This document shows positions 8,417-16,964 of a DNA stretch of 52,752 bases, piece after piece. The notes below the pieces were generated by a model. It was not told the DNA's origin, did not search any database, and worked only from the letters and a program-made list of their open reading frames with translations. The stretch is from contig CACYHX010000019.1 of the NCBI GenBank assembly GCA_902774365.1, positions 1 through 52,752 of the forward strand. Direction: 5' to 3'. Origin of the DNA: an uncultured Bacteroidia bacterium (GTDB lineage Bacteria > Bacteroidota > Bacteroidia > Bacteroidales > F082). Position numbers and translations under genes: made by a program. The stretch's first letter is position 1. Each line of letters begins with the position of its first letter.

Positions 8417-11400
8417 TTATTTCATCCAACGGTAGAGGATTTCGATGGGATGCACGGCATGGACGCCGGTGCCGTCGAGGATTTGCTGGCGACAGGAGGT
8501 ACCTGGTGCCGAGACGATGCATGGCGTGACGTTGTCAGCATTGGCGATGGCCTTGCGAACGGTGGGGAACAACACCATCTCGCCGATGGCCAACGAGGTC
8601 TGGTAATGCTCTTTTTCGTAGCCGAACGAACCTGCCATGCCGCAGCAGCCGCTAGGGATGACGTGAATCTTGGCTCCAGTCAGTAACTTGAAGGCTTGCA
8701 CCATCTTTTCCGTGCCCACCAAGGCTTTCTGGTGGCAATGGCCATGGAGCCATATCTCCACGGCGTCGGCTTTGAAGTCGTCGGAGGTGATGCGCCCCGC
8801 TGCCACCTCACGCATGATGAACTCGTCAAACAGCAAGGCGTTGCGGCCCAATTGTTGGGCTTGTGGCCTGAGTTCTGCCGGCACCAAGTCGGGGTATTCG
8901 TCGCGGAAGCTGAGGATGCACGAAGGCTCGATGCCGACCAAAGGTGTCTGCTCCGAAATCTTGTCTTTCAACAGGTTGACATTCTTCAAAGCAAACTTCT
9001 TGGCCAGTTTCAGGTTGCCTTTTGAGATGGCGGCACGACCGCTTTCCACGTGTTTCGGGACCTCCACTTCATAGCCTAGATGCAGCAATAATTTTGCGAA
9101 AGTGAGGCCGAGTTCCGCTTCTTGGAAGTTGGTGAACTCGTCAGCGAAGAGGTACACCTTGCCTTTGGAGTGGTCATGATGCTTGCGGCACTCGCGTTGA
9201 ACGGCTTTGCGCATGGTCACACGGCTCAGTGTAGGGATGTCGCGCTCAGTGCTGAATTTGATGATGCGCTTGATGATATTGGACGAGAACTTCCACGAGG
9301 CGAAGAGGTTGTAGATGGGCCAAACGAGGTGTCCCAACTGCTCCACCTGAGCCATCCTCGACACGGCAAAAGAACGCAAAGGCATACCATCGATGTCGTA
9401 CTTCTGCTGTAAGATCTCGGAGCGCAGACGGGTCATGTCGACGTTGGAGGGACACTCGCTGCGACAGCCTTTGCAGGCCAGGCAGCTGTCCAAGACCTCT
9501 GCCAGTTCCTTGGATTTCAGAATGTTTTTGTCTTTGTTGAGGGCTTGAGTAAAGGCCTCACTCCCCCACCCTCTCGTCAGGATTTCGCGGAGCACATTGG
9601 CGCGCGCGCGTGTGGCTTTGGTCTCATCACCGCTGACCTTGAAGGCAGGGCAGAGAGTGCCTCCTATGAGGTTCGATTTACGGCAATCGCCGGCACCGTT
9701 GCATTGCTCTATGCTGCACATCAGGGCGTGGAGTTGGTTTTTGGCTCCAGTGGCGCCTTCCACCTTACATTCATCGAAGGCAGCCTTCCAGTTGTAGTAA
9801 GTTTTGCCCTCGGTTAGTTCTTTTTCTATGGCATACTGTTGTCTCACCTCAAAGCGCAGCATGCTGTCCATAGGCAGCGTGTCGACAATCTTATGAAGGT
9901 TGAAGACTTGTTGCGGGTCCCAGCATTTCTTGAGGTCCTGCATCAGGGCATAGACTTCGTCGCCATACAGCAATTGGATGAACTCGCCGCGTAAACGGCC
10001 GTCGCCGTGCTCACCGCTGAGCGAGCCTTTGTATTTCTTGACCAACAAGGCGGTTTGGTAGGCCACCTCACGGAACTTGCGCTTGCCTTCCGCCTCCTTG
10101 ATGTTGATGATAGGGCGCAGATGCAATTCACCCGTGCTGATATGCGCATGATAGACACAGCTCAATCCGAGGTTTTCGAGCATCTGGGCAAAGTCGGCCA
10201 TGTAAGCCGGCAATTTCTCGGGCGCCACGGCCGTGTCTTCGATGACGCCGATGGGCTTGGCATCGCCTTTCATGCCGGTGAGCAGGCCCAAGCCAGCTTT
10301 ACGCAGGCTCCACACCTTGCTGATCTCAGTGCCATAGACGCGCGAACAGGCATAGACCAAACGTTCCTCGTTTTCCATTAATGCCTTTTCCATTTGATCG
10401 GCTACGGCATCGATTTCTTCACGGGTATTGCCGCGCAGTTCGATGATGAGGATGGCGGCAGGGTCGCCTTGGACGAAGAAGCGGTTTTTCTGCTGTTCTA
10501 CATTCTGCTTGCTGAGTTCCAAAATGTTACGGTCCATCAGCTCTACGGCCGTAGGATGGTATTTCAAAGCGACAAGGTTACCGAGAAAGCTCTTCTGCAG
10601 GGTGTCGCAATGGGCGCAGACCACCATCTTTTCCTTGGGCGGCAAGAGGTCGAGGTCGACTTTGATTTCGGTGATGAACGCCAAGGTGCCTTCGCTGCCT
10701 GCCAGCACTTTGCAAAGGTTGATGGTGCGGTCTTCAAGCGGTTTGGTGGCGTTGTGCAGGTCTTCGATGACTTCGTCGATGGCATAGCCACACGAACGGC
10801 GGCGCAGGCTCTTGTCGGGGTAGTTTTCCTCTATCAGATTGACGGTTTTCTCGTCTAAAGCCCAATTAATAAATTGTGAGTAAATGCTTTGGATTAATGA
10901 GGTTTGCTGAAACTGACCGCTAATAGATTCCATCCCCGCAAACCTCTGCTCGGAATGACATAAGCGGTCAGCTTCCCAAAATCGGGGACCAAAGCGCGCT
11001 TCCAGTTCACGGATGCTGTATTCCTTGAACACTTCGATGCTGCCGTCGCAAAGCACGCCTCTCGCCTCCAACACATGGTGTCGGGTGCTGCCGTAAATCA
11101 GGGAGTGGGAGCCGCAGGAGTTGTTGCCGAACATGCCGCCGATGCAGCAACGGTTGCTGGTGGAGGTCTCGGGGCTAAAGAAGAGTCCGTAAGGCTCCAA
11201 GGCAAGGTTTAATTCGTCGAGGACCACACCGGGTTGCACCCTCGCCCAGCGTTCTTCCTTGTTGATTTCCAAGATCTTCTTGAAGTGCTTGCTGATGTCG
11301 ACCACGATGCCGCTCCCTACCACTTGTCCGGCGATGGACGTACCGCCCGCCCTTGGGATGAGATGTGTTTTTTGTTCCCGTGCCGTTTCAATGAGGTAAA

Positions 11401-11512
11401 CGATATCCTGCTCGTTTTCGGGGAAGGCCACGCCTTGTGGCACCTCACGATAGGCCGAAGCATCGGTGGCGTATGCGATGCGATAGAGCGGGTCGGTGTG
11501 GATGGTGAACAT
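8417..11512 (-). CDS. FAD-linked oxidase fused to 4Fe-4S/CCG domains (YdiJ-like D-2-hydroxyacid dehydrogenase)
   Basis: 1031 residues, matching the length of E. coli YdiJ-type enzymes, which oxidise D-2-hydroxyacids such as D-2-hydroxyglutarate or D-lactate. Domain order: an FAD_binding_4 domain with PRAGGTSIAGQVVGSGIVVD (about 54-73); an FAD-oxidase C-terminal domain with GEHGDGR near 500; a ferredoxin-like cluster CLACKGCRSECP (about 680); then a CCG-type domain with HGHCHQKAL and PSGCCGMAGSFGYEKEHY near the C-terminus. It is predicted to be peripheral and to pass electrons to quinone. The start lies 7 bp downstream of the preceding dehydratase stop, so the two are co-transcribed. A palindromic repeat (10914-10970) is inserted in frame at about residues 182-200. 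The exact substrate is unknown. Confidence 0.88.
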   Translation of the reverse strand: MFTIHTDPLYRIAYATDASAYREVPQGVAFPENEQDIVYLIETAREQKTHLIPRAGGTSIAGQVVGSGIVVDISKHFKKILEINKEERWARVQPGVVLDELNLALEPYGLFFSPETSTSNRCCIGGMFGNNSCGSHSLIYGSTRHHVLEARGVLCDGSIEVFKEYSIRELEARFGPRFWEADRLCHSEQRFAGMESISGQFQQTSLIQSIYSQFINWALDEKTVNLIEENYPDKSLRRRSCGYAIDEVIEDLHNATKPLEDRTINLCKVLAGSEGTLAFITEIKVDLDLLPPKEKMVVCAHCDTLQKSFLGNLVALKYHPTAVELMDRNILELSKQNVEQQKNRFFVQGDPAAILIIELRGNTREEIDAVADQMEKALMENEERLVYACSRVYGTEISKVWSLRKAGLGLLTGMKGDAKPIGVIEDTAVAPEKLPAYMADFAQMLENLGLSCVYHAHISTGELHLRPIINIKEAEGKRKFREVAYQTALLVKKYKGSLSGEHGDGRLRGEFIQLLYGDEVYALMQDLKKCWDPQQVFNLHKIVDTLPMDSMLRFEVRQQYAIEKELTEGKTYYNWKAAFDECKVEGATGAKNQLHALMCSIEQCNGAGDCRKSNLIGGTLCPAFKVSGDETKATRARANVLREILTRGWGSEAFTQALNKDKNILKSKELAEVLDSCLACKGCRSECPSNVDMTRLRSEILQQKYDIDGMPLRSFAVSRMAQVEQLGHLVWPIYNLFASWKFSSNIIKRIIKFSTERDIPTLSRVTMRKAVQRECRKHHDHSKGKVYLFADEFTNFQEAELGLTFAKLLLHLGYEVEVPKHVESGRAAISKGNLKLAKKFALKNVNLLKDKISEQTPLVGIEPSCILSFRDEYPDLVPAELRPQAQQLGRNALLFDEFIMREVAAGRITSDDFKADAVEIWLHGHCHQKALVGTEKMVQAFKLLTGAKIHVIPSGCCGMAGSFGYEKEHYQTSLAIGEMVLFPTVRKAIANADNVTPCIVSAPGTSCRQQILDGTGVHAVHPIEILYRWMK
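10914..10970. repeat. Palindromic repeat inside the FAD/Fe-S dehydrogenase gene
   Basis: Outer arms TGACCGCT (10914-10921) and AGCGGTCA (10963-10970) enclose an AGATTCC..CGGAATGACA core. It reads through in frame as LCHSEQRFAGMESISG. The core belongs to a widespread class of bacterial 'GTCATTCCGAGC..GGAATCT' repeats. Confidence 0.55.
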
Positions 11513-11518
11513 TTCGTT

Positions 11519-13432
11519 TTATTTGTCCAACTGGCTGAAAATGCTGTTGTTGCTCTTGAACTCGGGCACGATGACCTTCATCTGCGCCACGATCTTCATC
11601 TCATCGCAGGTTTCAAGTTCGTTGTGGAGTTTCTCGATCATGCTGTCCACTTCGGAGGTCTCGTACTTCCTCACGATGGCGTGCATAATCTTCTCATTTT
11701 CAGTCTTGATGGTGTTTTCTTCGTTGGCCAAGACCTCTTCGTAGAGTTTTTCGCCCGGACGGAGACCTGTCTCGACGATTTCGATTTCGGGACGGTGGGC
11801 CAATTTGCGCATCTTCTCGGCCAAGTCCCAGATCTTGACTTTTTCGCCCATGTCGAAGACGAAGATGTCGCCGCCTTCGCCGATGGAGCCAGCCTCGAGT
11901 ACGAGGCTACAGGCCTCGGGAATGGTCATGAAGAAACGGGTGATACGACGGTCGGTGACGGTGATGGGACCGCCTTGTTCGATTTGCTTGCGGAACAGCG
12001 GCACCACTGAGCCATTCGAACCCAACACATTGCCGAAGCGTGTGGTGATGAACTTGGTGTTGCCTTGGCGGCTTTGCGTGTAAATCTCCGCAATACGCTT
12101 GGTGGCGCCCATCACGTTGGTCGGGTTGACGGCCTTGTCGGTCGAAATCATGACGAACTTCTCCACGCCGTATTCTATCGCCAAGTCGGCCACGAGTTTG
12201 GTGCCGAACACATTGACAAACACAGCCTCATAGGCGTTTTCCTCCATGAAAGGCACATGTTTGTAGGCAGCGGCATGAAACACCACTTGAGGATGATACT
12301 GCTCAAACACCTCCCTCATGCGGATCGGGTCTTTCACGTTGGTGATGACGAAAGCCATCTTGTCGCGTTTTTTCTTGAACTCGGGCGTGTTGTTCATCTC
12401 AAACTGGAAGTCGTACATCGGCGACTCTGCCTGGTCGAGCATGATGAGTTTGGTGGGGTTGTATTGCATCGCCTGACGGCAGATCTCGCTACCTATGGAA
12501 CCTGCGGCACCCGTCACAAGCACCACTTTGTCCTTGATCTCACGGGTCACATTTTCCTTGCCTAAAGTGATAGGCTGACGGCCCAAAAGGTCTTCAATCT
12601 TGACGTCTTGGATTTGATTCGACTTGATTTCACCGTCGACCCATTTGGTGAACGGAGGTATGGTTTTCACGATGAGGTTGAGGGCAAGCCCTTGTTCCAT
12701 AATTTCCTTCGAACGCTTCTCATCCAGACTCGGAATGGCCAACACCATCACCTCTACCTTGTGTTTCTTGATGAATTCTTCCGTCATGGCTGTGGCGGGC
12801 GAAAGAATCTTGATGGTATTAATCTGGGAACCAACACGTTTCGGGTTGTCGTCGACGAAGGCAATCACACGCAGCTTGGAGGTAGTGTCTTGTGAGAGCG
12901 TTCTCAAAAGCATGGTGCCGCCGTCGCCGGCGCCATAGATGATGGTATTCTGCTTGACAGTGGGCGTCTTATAGTTTTCATTATACATTCGCCTGATGAC
13001 CAAACGCAAGATAATCATCATCACCATCGTGATGAGATAGTGGTAGAAAATGATGACGAATGGCGGATAAATCTCTATGGCAACCCAAGGTAAAAACTTG
13101 ATAAACAAGAATTTACTTACAATATAAAACACAAAGGTCAAAGAGCATGACGACAAAATCTTACGAATGTCGTTGAAGCCGGAATAGCGCAACATACCAT
13201 CGTAGGTCTTGCTAATCAAGAATGCGATGAGATAGGGTAGTGGATAAATCCAGATTAACTTCCAATTGATTACCAAGTCGGCAAGGTCGGTGGAAAAATA
13301 CATCAAAACGGCCAAAATATAGGCGAAGACCACAATACCCATGTCCACCGCCAGAATCCAGATACGGGGCAGGGTGTTGTTTTTGTGTTTTCCAAAGACG
13401 AAGTCACAGAAATGTCGAATCAATTTGCGCAT
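11519..13432 (-). CDS. Membrane-anchored UDP-sugar 4,6-dehydratase (WbpM/PglF/CapD family)
   Basis: 637 residues. About four N-terminal transmembrane helices (roughly 23-150) anchor it. A first Rossmann-like region IYGAGDGGTMLLRTL and a second, catalytic SDR domain VTGAAGSIGSEICRQ follow. STDKAVNPTNVMGATKR (about 430-446) is the active-site segment in which the usual SDR Tyr of YxxxK is Met, typical of the large WbpM class. The enzyme normally converts UDP-GlcNAc to the 4-keto-6-deoxy intermediate for bacillosamine, QuiNAc or FucNAc-type sugars. It works at the cytoplasmic face of the inner membrane for O-antigen, capsule or protein glycosylation. It has its own promoter (13457-13487), and the YdiJ-like gene follows directly. 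Confidence 0.93.
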   Translation of the reverse strand: MRKLIRHFCDFVFGKHKNNTLPRIWILAVDMGIVVFAYILAVLMYFSTDLADLVINWKLIWIYPLPYLIAFLISKTYDGMLRYSGFNDIRKILSSCSLTFVFYIVSKFLFIKFLPWVAIEIYPPFVIIFYHYLITMVMMIILRLVIRRMYNENYKTPTVKQNTIIYGAGDGGTMLLRTLSQDTTSKLRVIAFVDDNPKRVGSQINTIKILSPATAMTEEFIKKHKVEVMVLAIPSLDEKRSKEIMEQGLALNLIVKTIPPFTKWVDGEIKSNQIQDVKIEDLLGRQPITLGKENVTREIKDKVVLVTGAAGSIGSEICRQAMQYNPTKLIMLDQAESPMYDFQFEMNNTPEFKKKRDKMAFVITNVKDPIRMREVFEQYHPQVVFHAAAYKHVPFMEENAYEAVFVNVFGTKLVADLAIEYGVEKFVMISTDKAVNPTNVMGATKRIAEIYTQSRQGNTKFITTRFGNVLGSNGSVVPLFRKQIEQGGPITVTDRRITRFFMTIPEACSLVLEAGSIGEGGDIFVFDMGEKVKIWDLAEKMRKLAHRPEIEIVETGLRPGEKLYEEVLANEENTIKTENEKIMHAIVRKYETSEVDSMIEKLHNELETCDEMKIVAQMKVIVPEFKSNNSIFSQLDK

Positions 13433-13456
13433 ATTAATGCCCTTTAATTAATGCCG

Positions 13457-13487
13457 CAAAACTACTACTTTTTTCTTTTGTCTCAAA
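13457..13487 (-). promoter_or_regulatory. Promoter of the 4,6-dehydratase gene
   Basis: Minus strand: a -33 TTTG (13487-13484), a 19-bp spacer and a -7 TAGTTTTG (13464-13457). The -33 box touches the stop codon of the mutarotase gene. Confidence 0.7.
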
Positions 13488-13806
13488 AAATCTTTTCCAT
13501 CAGATGCCATTTGCCTGTCGAAGGCAGGTTGGGGTCGGCACCTTGACACTGAGCTACATAGGCTTCCCACTCCGCTTGGCGAGGCAAGGTGGCCAGTCGT
13601 GCCATATCACGGTCCCAGTCAAAGTCATCCACTGTGTCGCAAATCATAAACACATGGTTTTCAAAACGATAAATCTGCATATCAAGGATGCCGACTTGAC
13701 GTTGGCCTTCGATTACTTCGGGCCACACATGGGCGTGTAGCTCGCAATATTTTGCTATAAGTTCGGGGTCGTTGACGAGTTCGAGGGTTTGGCAATAACG
13801 TTTCAT
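13483..13806 (-). CDS. RhaM-family sugar mutarotase (probably L-fucose mutarotase)
   Basis: 107 residues from ATG 13806, which overlaps the stop of the fucP-like gene (ATGA). Longer readings upstream lie inside that gene and are rejected. The sequence fits the L-rhamnose mutarotase/DUF718 family of small dimeric alpha-beta proteins: MKRYCQTLELVNDPELIAKY, HAHVWPEV with the conserved His, IYRFENHVFMICD and a WEAYV segment. Such enzymes interconvert alpha and beta anomers of 6-deoxyhexoses. Because the partner transporter is FucP-like, I infer that L-fucose is the substrate. It is the last gene of the 16300-13483 operon. Confidence 0.82.
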   Translation of the reverse strand: MKRYCQTLELVNDPELIAKYCELHAHVWPEVIEGQRQVGILDMQIYRFENHVFMICDTVDDFDWDRDMARLATLPRQAEWEAYVAQCQGADPNLPSTGKWHLMEKIF

Positions 13807-15098
13807 TGTTTCTCGGTTTTGGTGATGAAAAAGCCGTAAAGCACGATAACCATAAAGCAAACCAGCGGCAAAACGAAACTCAGATTCACCGAAGCGATGC
13901 TTCCCAGTCCGTTGCCGTCGATGATGCGGGCCTGCAAGGGAGGCAACACCGAGCCGCCCAAGATGGCCATGATGAGTCCAGCCGCTCCCAGTTTGGCGTC
14001 CTCGCCCGTGTCGGTCAGGGCGATGCCGTAAATGGTCGGGAACATGAGGCTCATGCATGCCGAGACGGCCACAAGGCAATACATTCCGGCTCTGCCGTCA
14101 AGGAAGATGACACCCAGCACCAACACCGCTCCGGCGATGCCCAGATAGGTCAACAGTTTGGACGGGTGGATGTATTTCAGCAGGAAGGTGCAGATGAAAC
14201 GGCTGACGCAGAAGATGGCCATAGCCACGATGTTGTAGCGTTGCGAGAGCACCTCGGCGGCTTGCTCCGTCATGCCTTCGTTCATGAAGACACGCGTGCC
14301 GTATTGGATGATGAAGGTCCAGCACATGATTTGTACGCCGACATAGAAGAACTGTGCCACCACGCCGTAACGATACGGTTTGTTCAGCCACAGGCGTTTC
14401 AGGGTGGGGCCAAAATTTTGGTCGGTGGTTTCTGTCGATTTGGGCTGTGTCTTTACCAACAGCAAGATGACCACGAAAAAGACCACCAAAACGGCACCGA
14501 TGATGACATAAGGGCGGCTCAACACAGCAAGATCGGCGTTTTTGACGGCTTCAAACTGGTCTTCCGACAGCAGGGCGCGTTCCTCGGTGCTCAAGGGGTT
14601 GAGTTTGGCTTGGATGAACTGCATCGCCACAAACATGCCTGCCAGCGAGCCTATGGGATTGAAGGCCTGGGCGAGGTTGAGGCGGCGCGTGGCGGTGTCT
14701 TTGTCGCCCAAGGAGAGGATATAGGGGTTGGCCGTGGTCTCGAGGAACGAGAGGCCGCAAGTGAGCACGAAATAAGCGATGAGGAAGGGATAATAGTTGC
14801 CAGTGGCCTTGGCGGGGAGGAACATCAGGGCGCCGAGGGCATAGAGGCCGAGGCCCATGAGCAGACCGGCTTTATACGAGAACTTGCGCACAAACAAGGC
14901 GGCGGGCAAGGCCATGCAGAAGTAGCCGCCATAGAAGGCCAGCTGCACCAGTGCGCCATCGGTGACGCTCATGCGGAAGATCTTGGAGAAGGCTTTCACC
15001 ATGGGGTTGGTGATGTCGTTGGCGAAGCCCCACAAGGCGAAGCAACAGGTCACCAGCACGAAGGCCAAGAGGTATTTTCTTTCTACTATTTTGTTCAT
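13803..15098 (-). CDS. fucP: Fucose permease-type MFS transporter
   Basis: 431 residues with twelve hydrophobic segments, matching the fucose/galactose/glucose:H+ symporter family. ALWGFANDITNPMV (about 22-35) carries the acidic residue matching the sugar-binding Asp of E. coli FucP. SFLETTANPYILSLGD (about 117-132) carries the Glu used in proton coupling. NLAQAFNPIG is a further FucP-family motif. It imports a free sugar with a proton across the inner membrane. The gene overlaps its neighbours on both sides by 4 bp, so kinase fusion, permease and mutarotase should be made together. L-fucose is the likeliest substrate; hexoses are possible in this subfamily. Confidence 0.85.
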   Translation of the reverse strand: MNKIVERKYLLAFVLVTCCFALWGFANDITNPMVKAFSKIFRMSVTDGALVQLAFYGGYFCMALPAALFVRKFSYKAGLLMGLGLYALGALMFLPAKATGNYYPFLIAYFVLTCGLSFLETTANPYILSLGDKDTATRRLNLAQAFNPIGSLAGMFVAMQFIQAKLNPLSTEERALLSEDQFEAVKNADLAVLSRPYVIIGAVLVVFFVVILLLVKTQPKSTETTDQNFGPTLKRLWLNKPYRYGVVAQFFYVGVQIMCWTFIIQYGTRVFMNEGMTEQAAEVLSQRYNIVAMAIFCVSRFICTFLLKYIHPSKLLTYLGIAGAVLVLGVIFLDGRAGMYCLVAVSACMSLMFPTIYGIALTDTGEDAKLGAAGLIMAILGGSVLPPLQARIIDGNGLGSIASVNLSFVLPLVCFMVIVLYGFFITKTEKQ

Positions 15099-16300
15099 AT
15101 TCTTCTGATTTTAAGAGCGATGGCCTCTGGATGGTTTTGACAAAAAGATGGAGTATCCTTGACCACACAAGCGAGATAGCCGCCACCGCCGGCACCGGGC
15201 ATCTTCCACGCCAACACTTCTTCCATGGCGGAATACTTGTCGATGTAGTCCTTTATTGTGGGAGATTGCGGCTCGGAGGCCGCAATGACCCCAGAGGGGT
15301 GAATCATACCTGGGAACATGGCGGTTTGGGCATCGAACGAGGCTTTGTAGGCCGCTGCAAAAGCGTTCAAGTCCTTGTTCATGATAGCGTTCCAGCAGTC
15401 GTCGGCAGCCTTGGCCAAGGCCTTGACCTTCGGCTCGGTGATGTCCTTGCCTTCCACCACAGAGCATCCTGGACGGCGTGGCTCCATGGGTATCATGATG
15501 AGATGGCTTTCGAGCCAGTCAAGGATAGCATCGTCTTGGCACGTCTCAATCTTGACGGGCCAGTAGAGTTTGTCGTAGTAATGCCTCACCAAGCCCGGCA
15601 TACAGATGCCGATGCTGTCTTGTGCCCCGCTGATGATGCCGTCGCTGCGCTCGGGGTCGTTCTCAAAGCAGAAGACGAGTTTGGCGAGGGTCTCGGGGTC
15701 CATGTCAGGCAGTTGCATGGGCCATATTTTCTTGATCATATTACGCGTCGAGGTGGAGAGGCCGCAGCGTTCACGGATTTCAAAGGTGGGTTTCAATGAG
15801 ATGGTGATGGCCCAGCCTGGGGCAAAACACGACACATACGGCTGGTCGATCCAGGTGCCGGCAAGATCCAAGCGTGTTGGAATCTCGCAGAGGTCTTGTT
15901 TTAAAGCCGTCGAAGAACGGGCCTCCAAGCCCTCTGAGGGCGTGCGTTGCAGCACCACGTATTCGATGCCGCGCTCTTCGCAAAAACGCCGTTTTTCGTC
16001 CGACGATCCGTCTTCGTTGACCACAAAGATGTCGGGTTTGAGCCTGTCGACGGTATTCACAAAATCCATCACGCCATTGCCGTCGTTGATGAAGGCGTCC
16101 TTCACATAGCGGATGGCTTTCACCATGAAGAGGCGTTCTTTTTCGGGGTAGAGCGTCTTGTGGTTTTTGTAGTGCAGGATGGTCTCATCGGAGCCGATGC
16201 CGACATAGAGGTCGCCATATTGCGCCGCTTGTCGAAAGAACTCGATGTGACCGCTGTGTAAGAGGTCGTAACAGCCTGAGACAAATACTTTTTTGGTCAT
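15095..16300 (-). CDS. Bifunctional nucleotidyltransferase - GHMP kinase-like fusion
   Basis: 401 residues in two parts. Residues 1-135 are a cytidylyltransferase-like HxGH domain: VFVSGCYDLLHSGHIEFFRQ (5-24), a GSDE segment, and RSSTALK (about 129-135), equivalent to the ISST motif. Residues 136-401 resemble a compact GHMP kinase: RLDLAGTWID (motif 1), CGLSTSTR in the place of motif 2, ISGAQDSIGICMPGL, and KMPGAGGGGYLACVV (motif 3, about 365-380). This suggests phosphorylation of a free sugar plus NMP transfer, analogous in logic to HldE or to the Bacteroides FKP enzyme but from different domains. A short palindrome (15261-15289) is inserted in frame just before motif 3. The gene heads an operon with fucP and a mutarotase. 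Substrate and kinase competence are inferred, not shown. Confidence 0.75.
   Translation of the reverse strand: MTKKVFVSGCYDLLHSGHIEFFRQAAQYGDLYVGIGSDETILHYKNHKTLYPEKERLFMVKAIRYVKDAFINDGNGVMDFVNTVDRLKPDIFVVNEDGSSDEKRRFCEERGIEYVVLQRTPSEGLEARSSTALKQDLCEIPTRLDLAGTWIDQPYVSCFAPGWAITISLKPTFEIRERCGLSTSTRNMIKKIWPMQLPDMDPETLAKLVFCFENDPERSDGIISGAQDSIGICMPGLVRHYYDKLYWPVKIETCQDDAILDWLESHLIMIPMEPRRPGCSVVEGKDITEPKVKALAKAADDCWNAIMNKDLNAFAAAYKASFDAQTAMFPGMIHPSGVIAASEPQSPTIKDYIDKYSAMEEVLAWKMPGAGGGGYLACVVKDTPSFCQNHPEAIALKIRRI
15261..15289. repeat. Half-size palindromic repeat inside the fusion kinase gene
   Basis: GGAGATTGCGGC..GCCGCAATGAC with 8-bp arms, flanked by TGGG/CCCA extending the dyad. It is read in frame as GVIAASEPQSPT, the same reading as the CGLDPQSP half of the elements at 18504 and 20795. 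Confidence 0.65.
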
Positions 16301-16319
16301 AGAGTTTTAATTTTGGGCA

Positions 16320-16327
16320 CAAAGATA
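16320..16327 (-). promoter_or_regulatory. -7 element before the fusion kinase operon
   Basis: TATCTTTG on the minus strand (16327-16320), 20 bp before the ATG. No matching -33 is seen at 19-21 bp, so confidence is limited. Confidence 0.4.
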
Positions 16328-16342
16328 GGGAATTGTTGAGAA

Positions 16343-16960
16343 CTACATCATTTGTACTTCTGCCAAGGCTGACACGAAGTACCAACGGCCGTTAGTTTCA
16401 CAGTAGCATTTGTAACGGGTGCGTTGTTTCTCCCCTTTTTGGAAGACGAGGCCGTTTTTCAATGTAAAACGAGCGCCTTGGGGAAGGCTTTCCACCGTAG
16501 TGACGGTGGTAACGTTTTTGTCGTATTGCCTTAAAACACGTTGCAGGTTTTGATCGGCAGAGCTGCTGGCTTTGATGTGTTGCAGGTGCTTTTTCAGGGC
16601 TTCCAATATGTCGTTCGGAAAGATGGAATCGGTCATGAAAGGCTGCAACAAAGCTGCAAATTGTTGTTGCCATTTTGTTCCATGGGGTTGCACTTGTCGC
16701 GAGCCATATTGCTGATACACATCATAATGCGCTACCTCATGGACATAGGTGATGAGCATCTGATAAGGGTTCAGGTCCAGGTTAAGGGTGATGGAACAGA
16801 TGCCGTTGGGGGTCCGGGGCGGACGGAAGTCGCCGAGTTTGGAGCTGCGTGGTCGCTTGAAATGCAGCTTGAACCTGCGTTGCTCGTAGATCGCGCCTAC
16901 CATAAGCACGGCGGCCTCGGGGAAATAGCGCTTCAGCAATGCAAGTTCTTCAGCCTTCAT
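16343..16960 (-). CDS. SprT-like zinc metalloprotease-fold protein
   Basis: 205 residues. The motif HEVAHYDVYQQYG (HExxH, about 74-78) followed by PHGTKWQQQF (second His plus GxxW) is the SprT-like signature. In eukaryotes this fold (Spartan) degrades DNA-protein crosslinks; bacterial SprT proteins are poorly characterised cytosolic proteins. The C-terminal third carries a CxC (YKCYCETNGRW) in place of the full zinc-ribbon cysteines. A small lipoprotein gene ends 4 bp upstream of its start, suggesting co-transcription. Confidence 0.85.
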   Translation of the reverse strand: MKAEELALLKRYFPEAAVLMVGAIYEQRRFKLHFKRPRSSKLGDFRPPRTPNGICSITLNLDLNPYQMLITYVHEVAHYDVYQQYGSRQVQPHGTKWQQQFAALLQPFMTDSIFPNDILEALKKHLQHIKASSSADQNLQRVLRQYDKNVTTVTTVESLPQGARFTLKNGLVFQKGEKQRTRYKCYCETNGRWYFVSALAEVQMM

Positions 16961-16964
16961 TGGT

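Noticed and set aside
9545-9817. Plus-strand 90-residue open frame in the dehydrogenase gene
   Set aside because: Antisense shadow; no start context or family resemblance.
13806-15140. Plus-strand 444-residue open frame
   Set aside because: Lies antisense to the fucP-like gene, whose twelve helices and FucP motifs are unambiguous.
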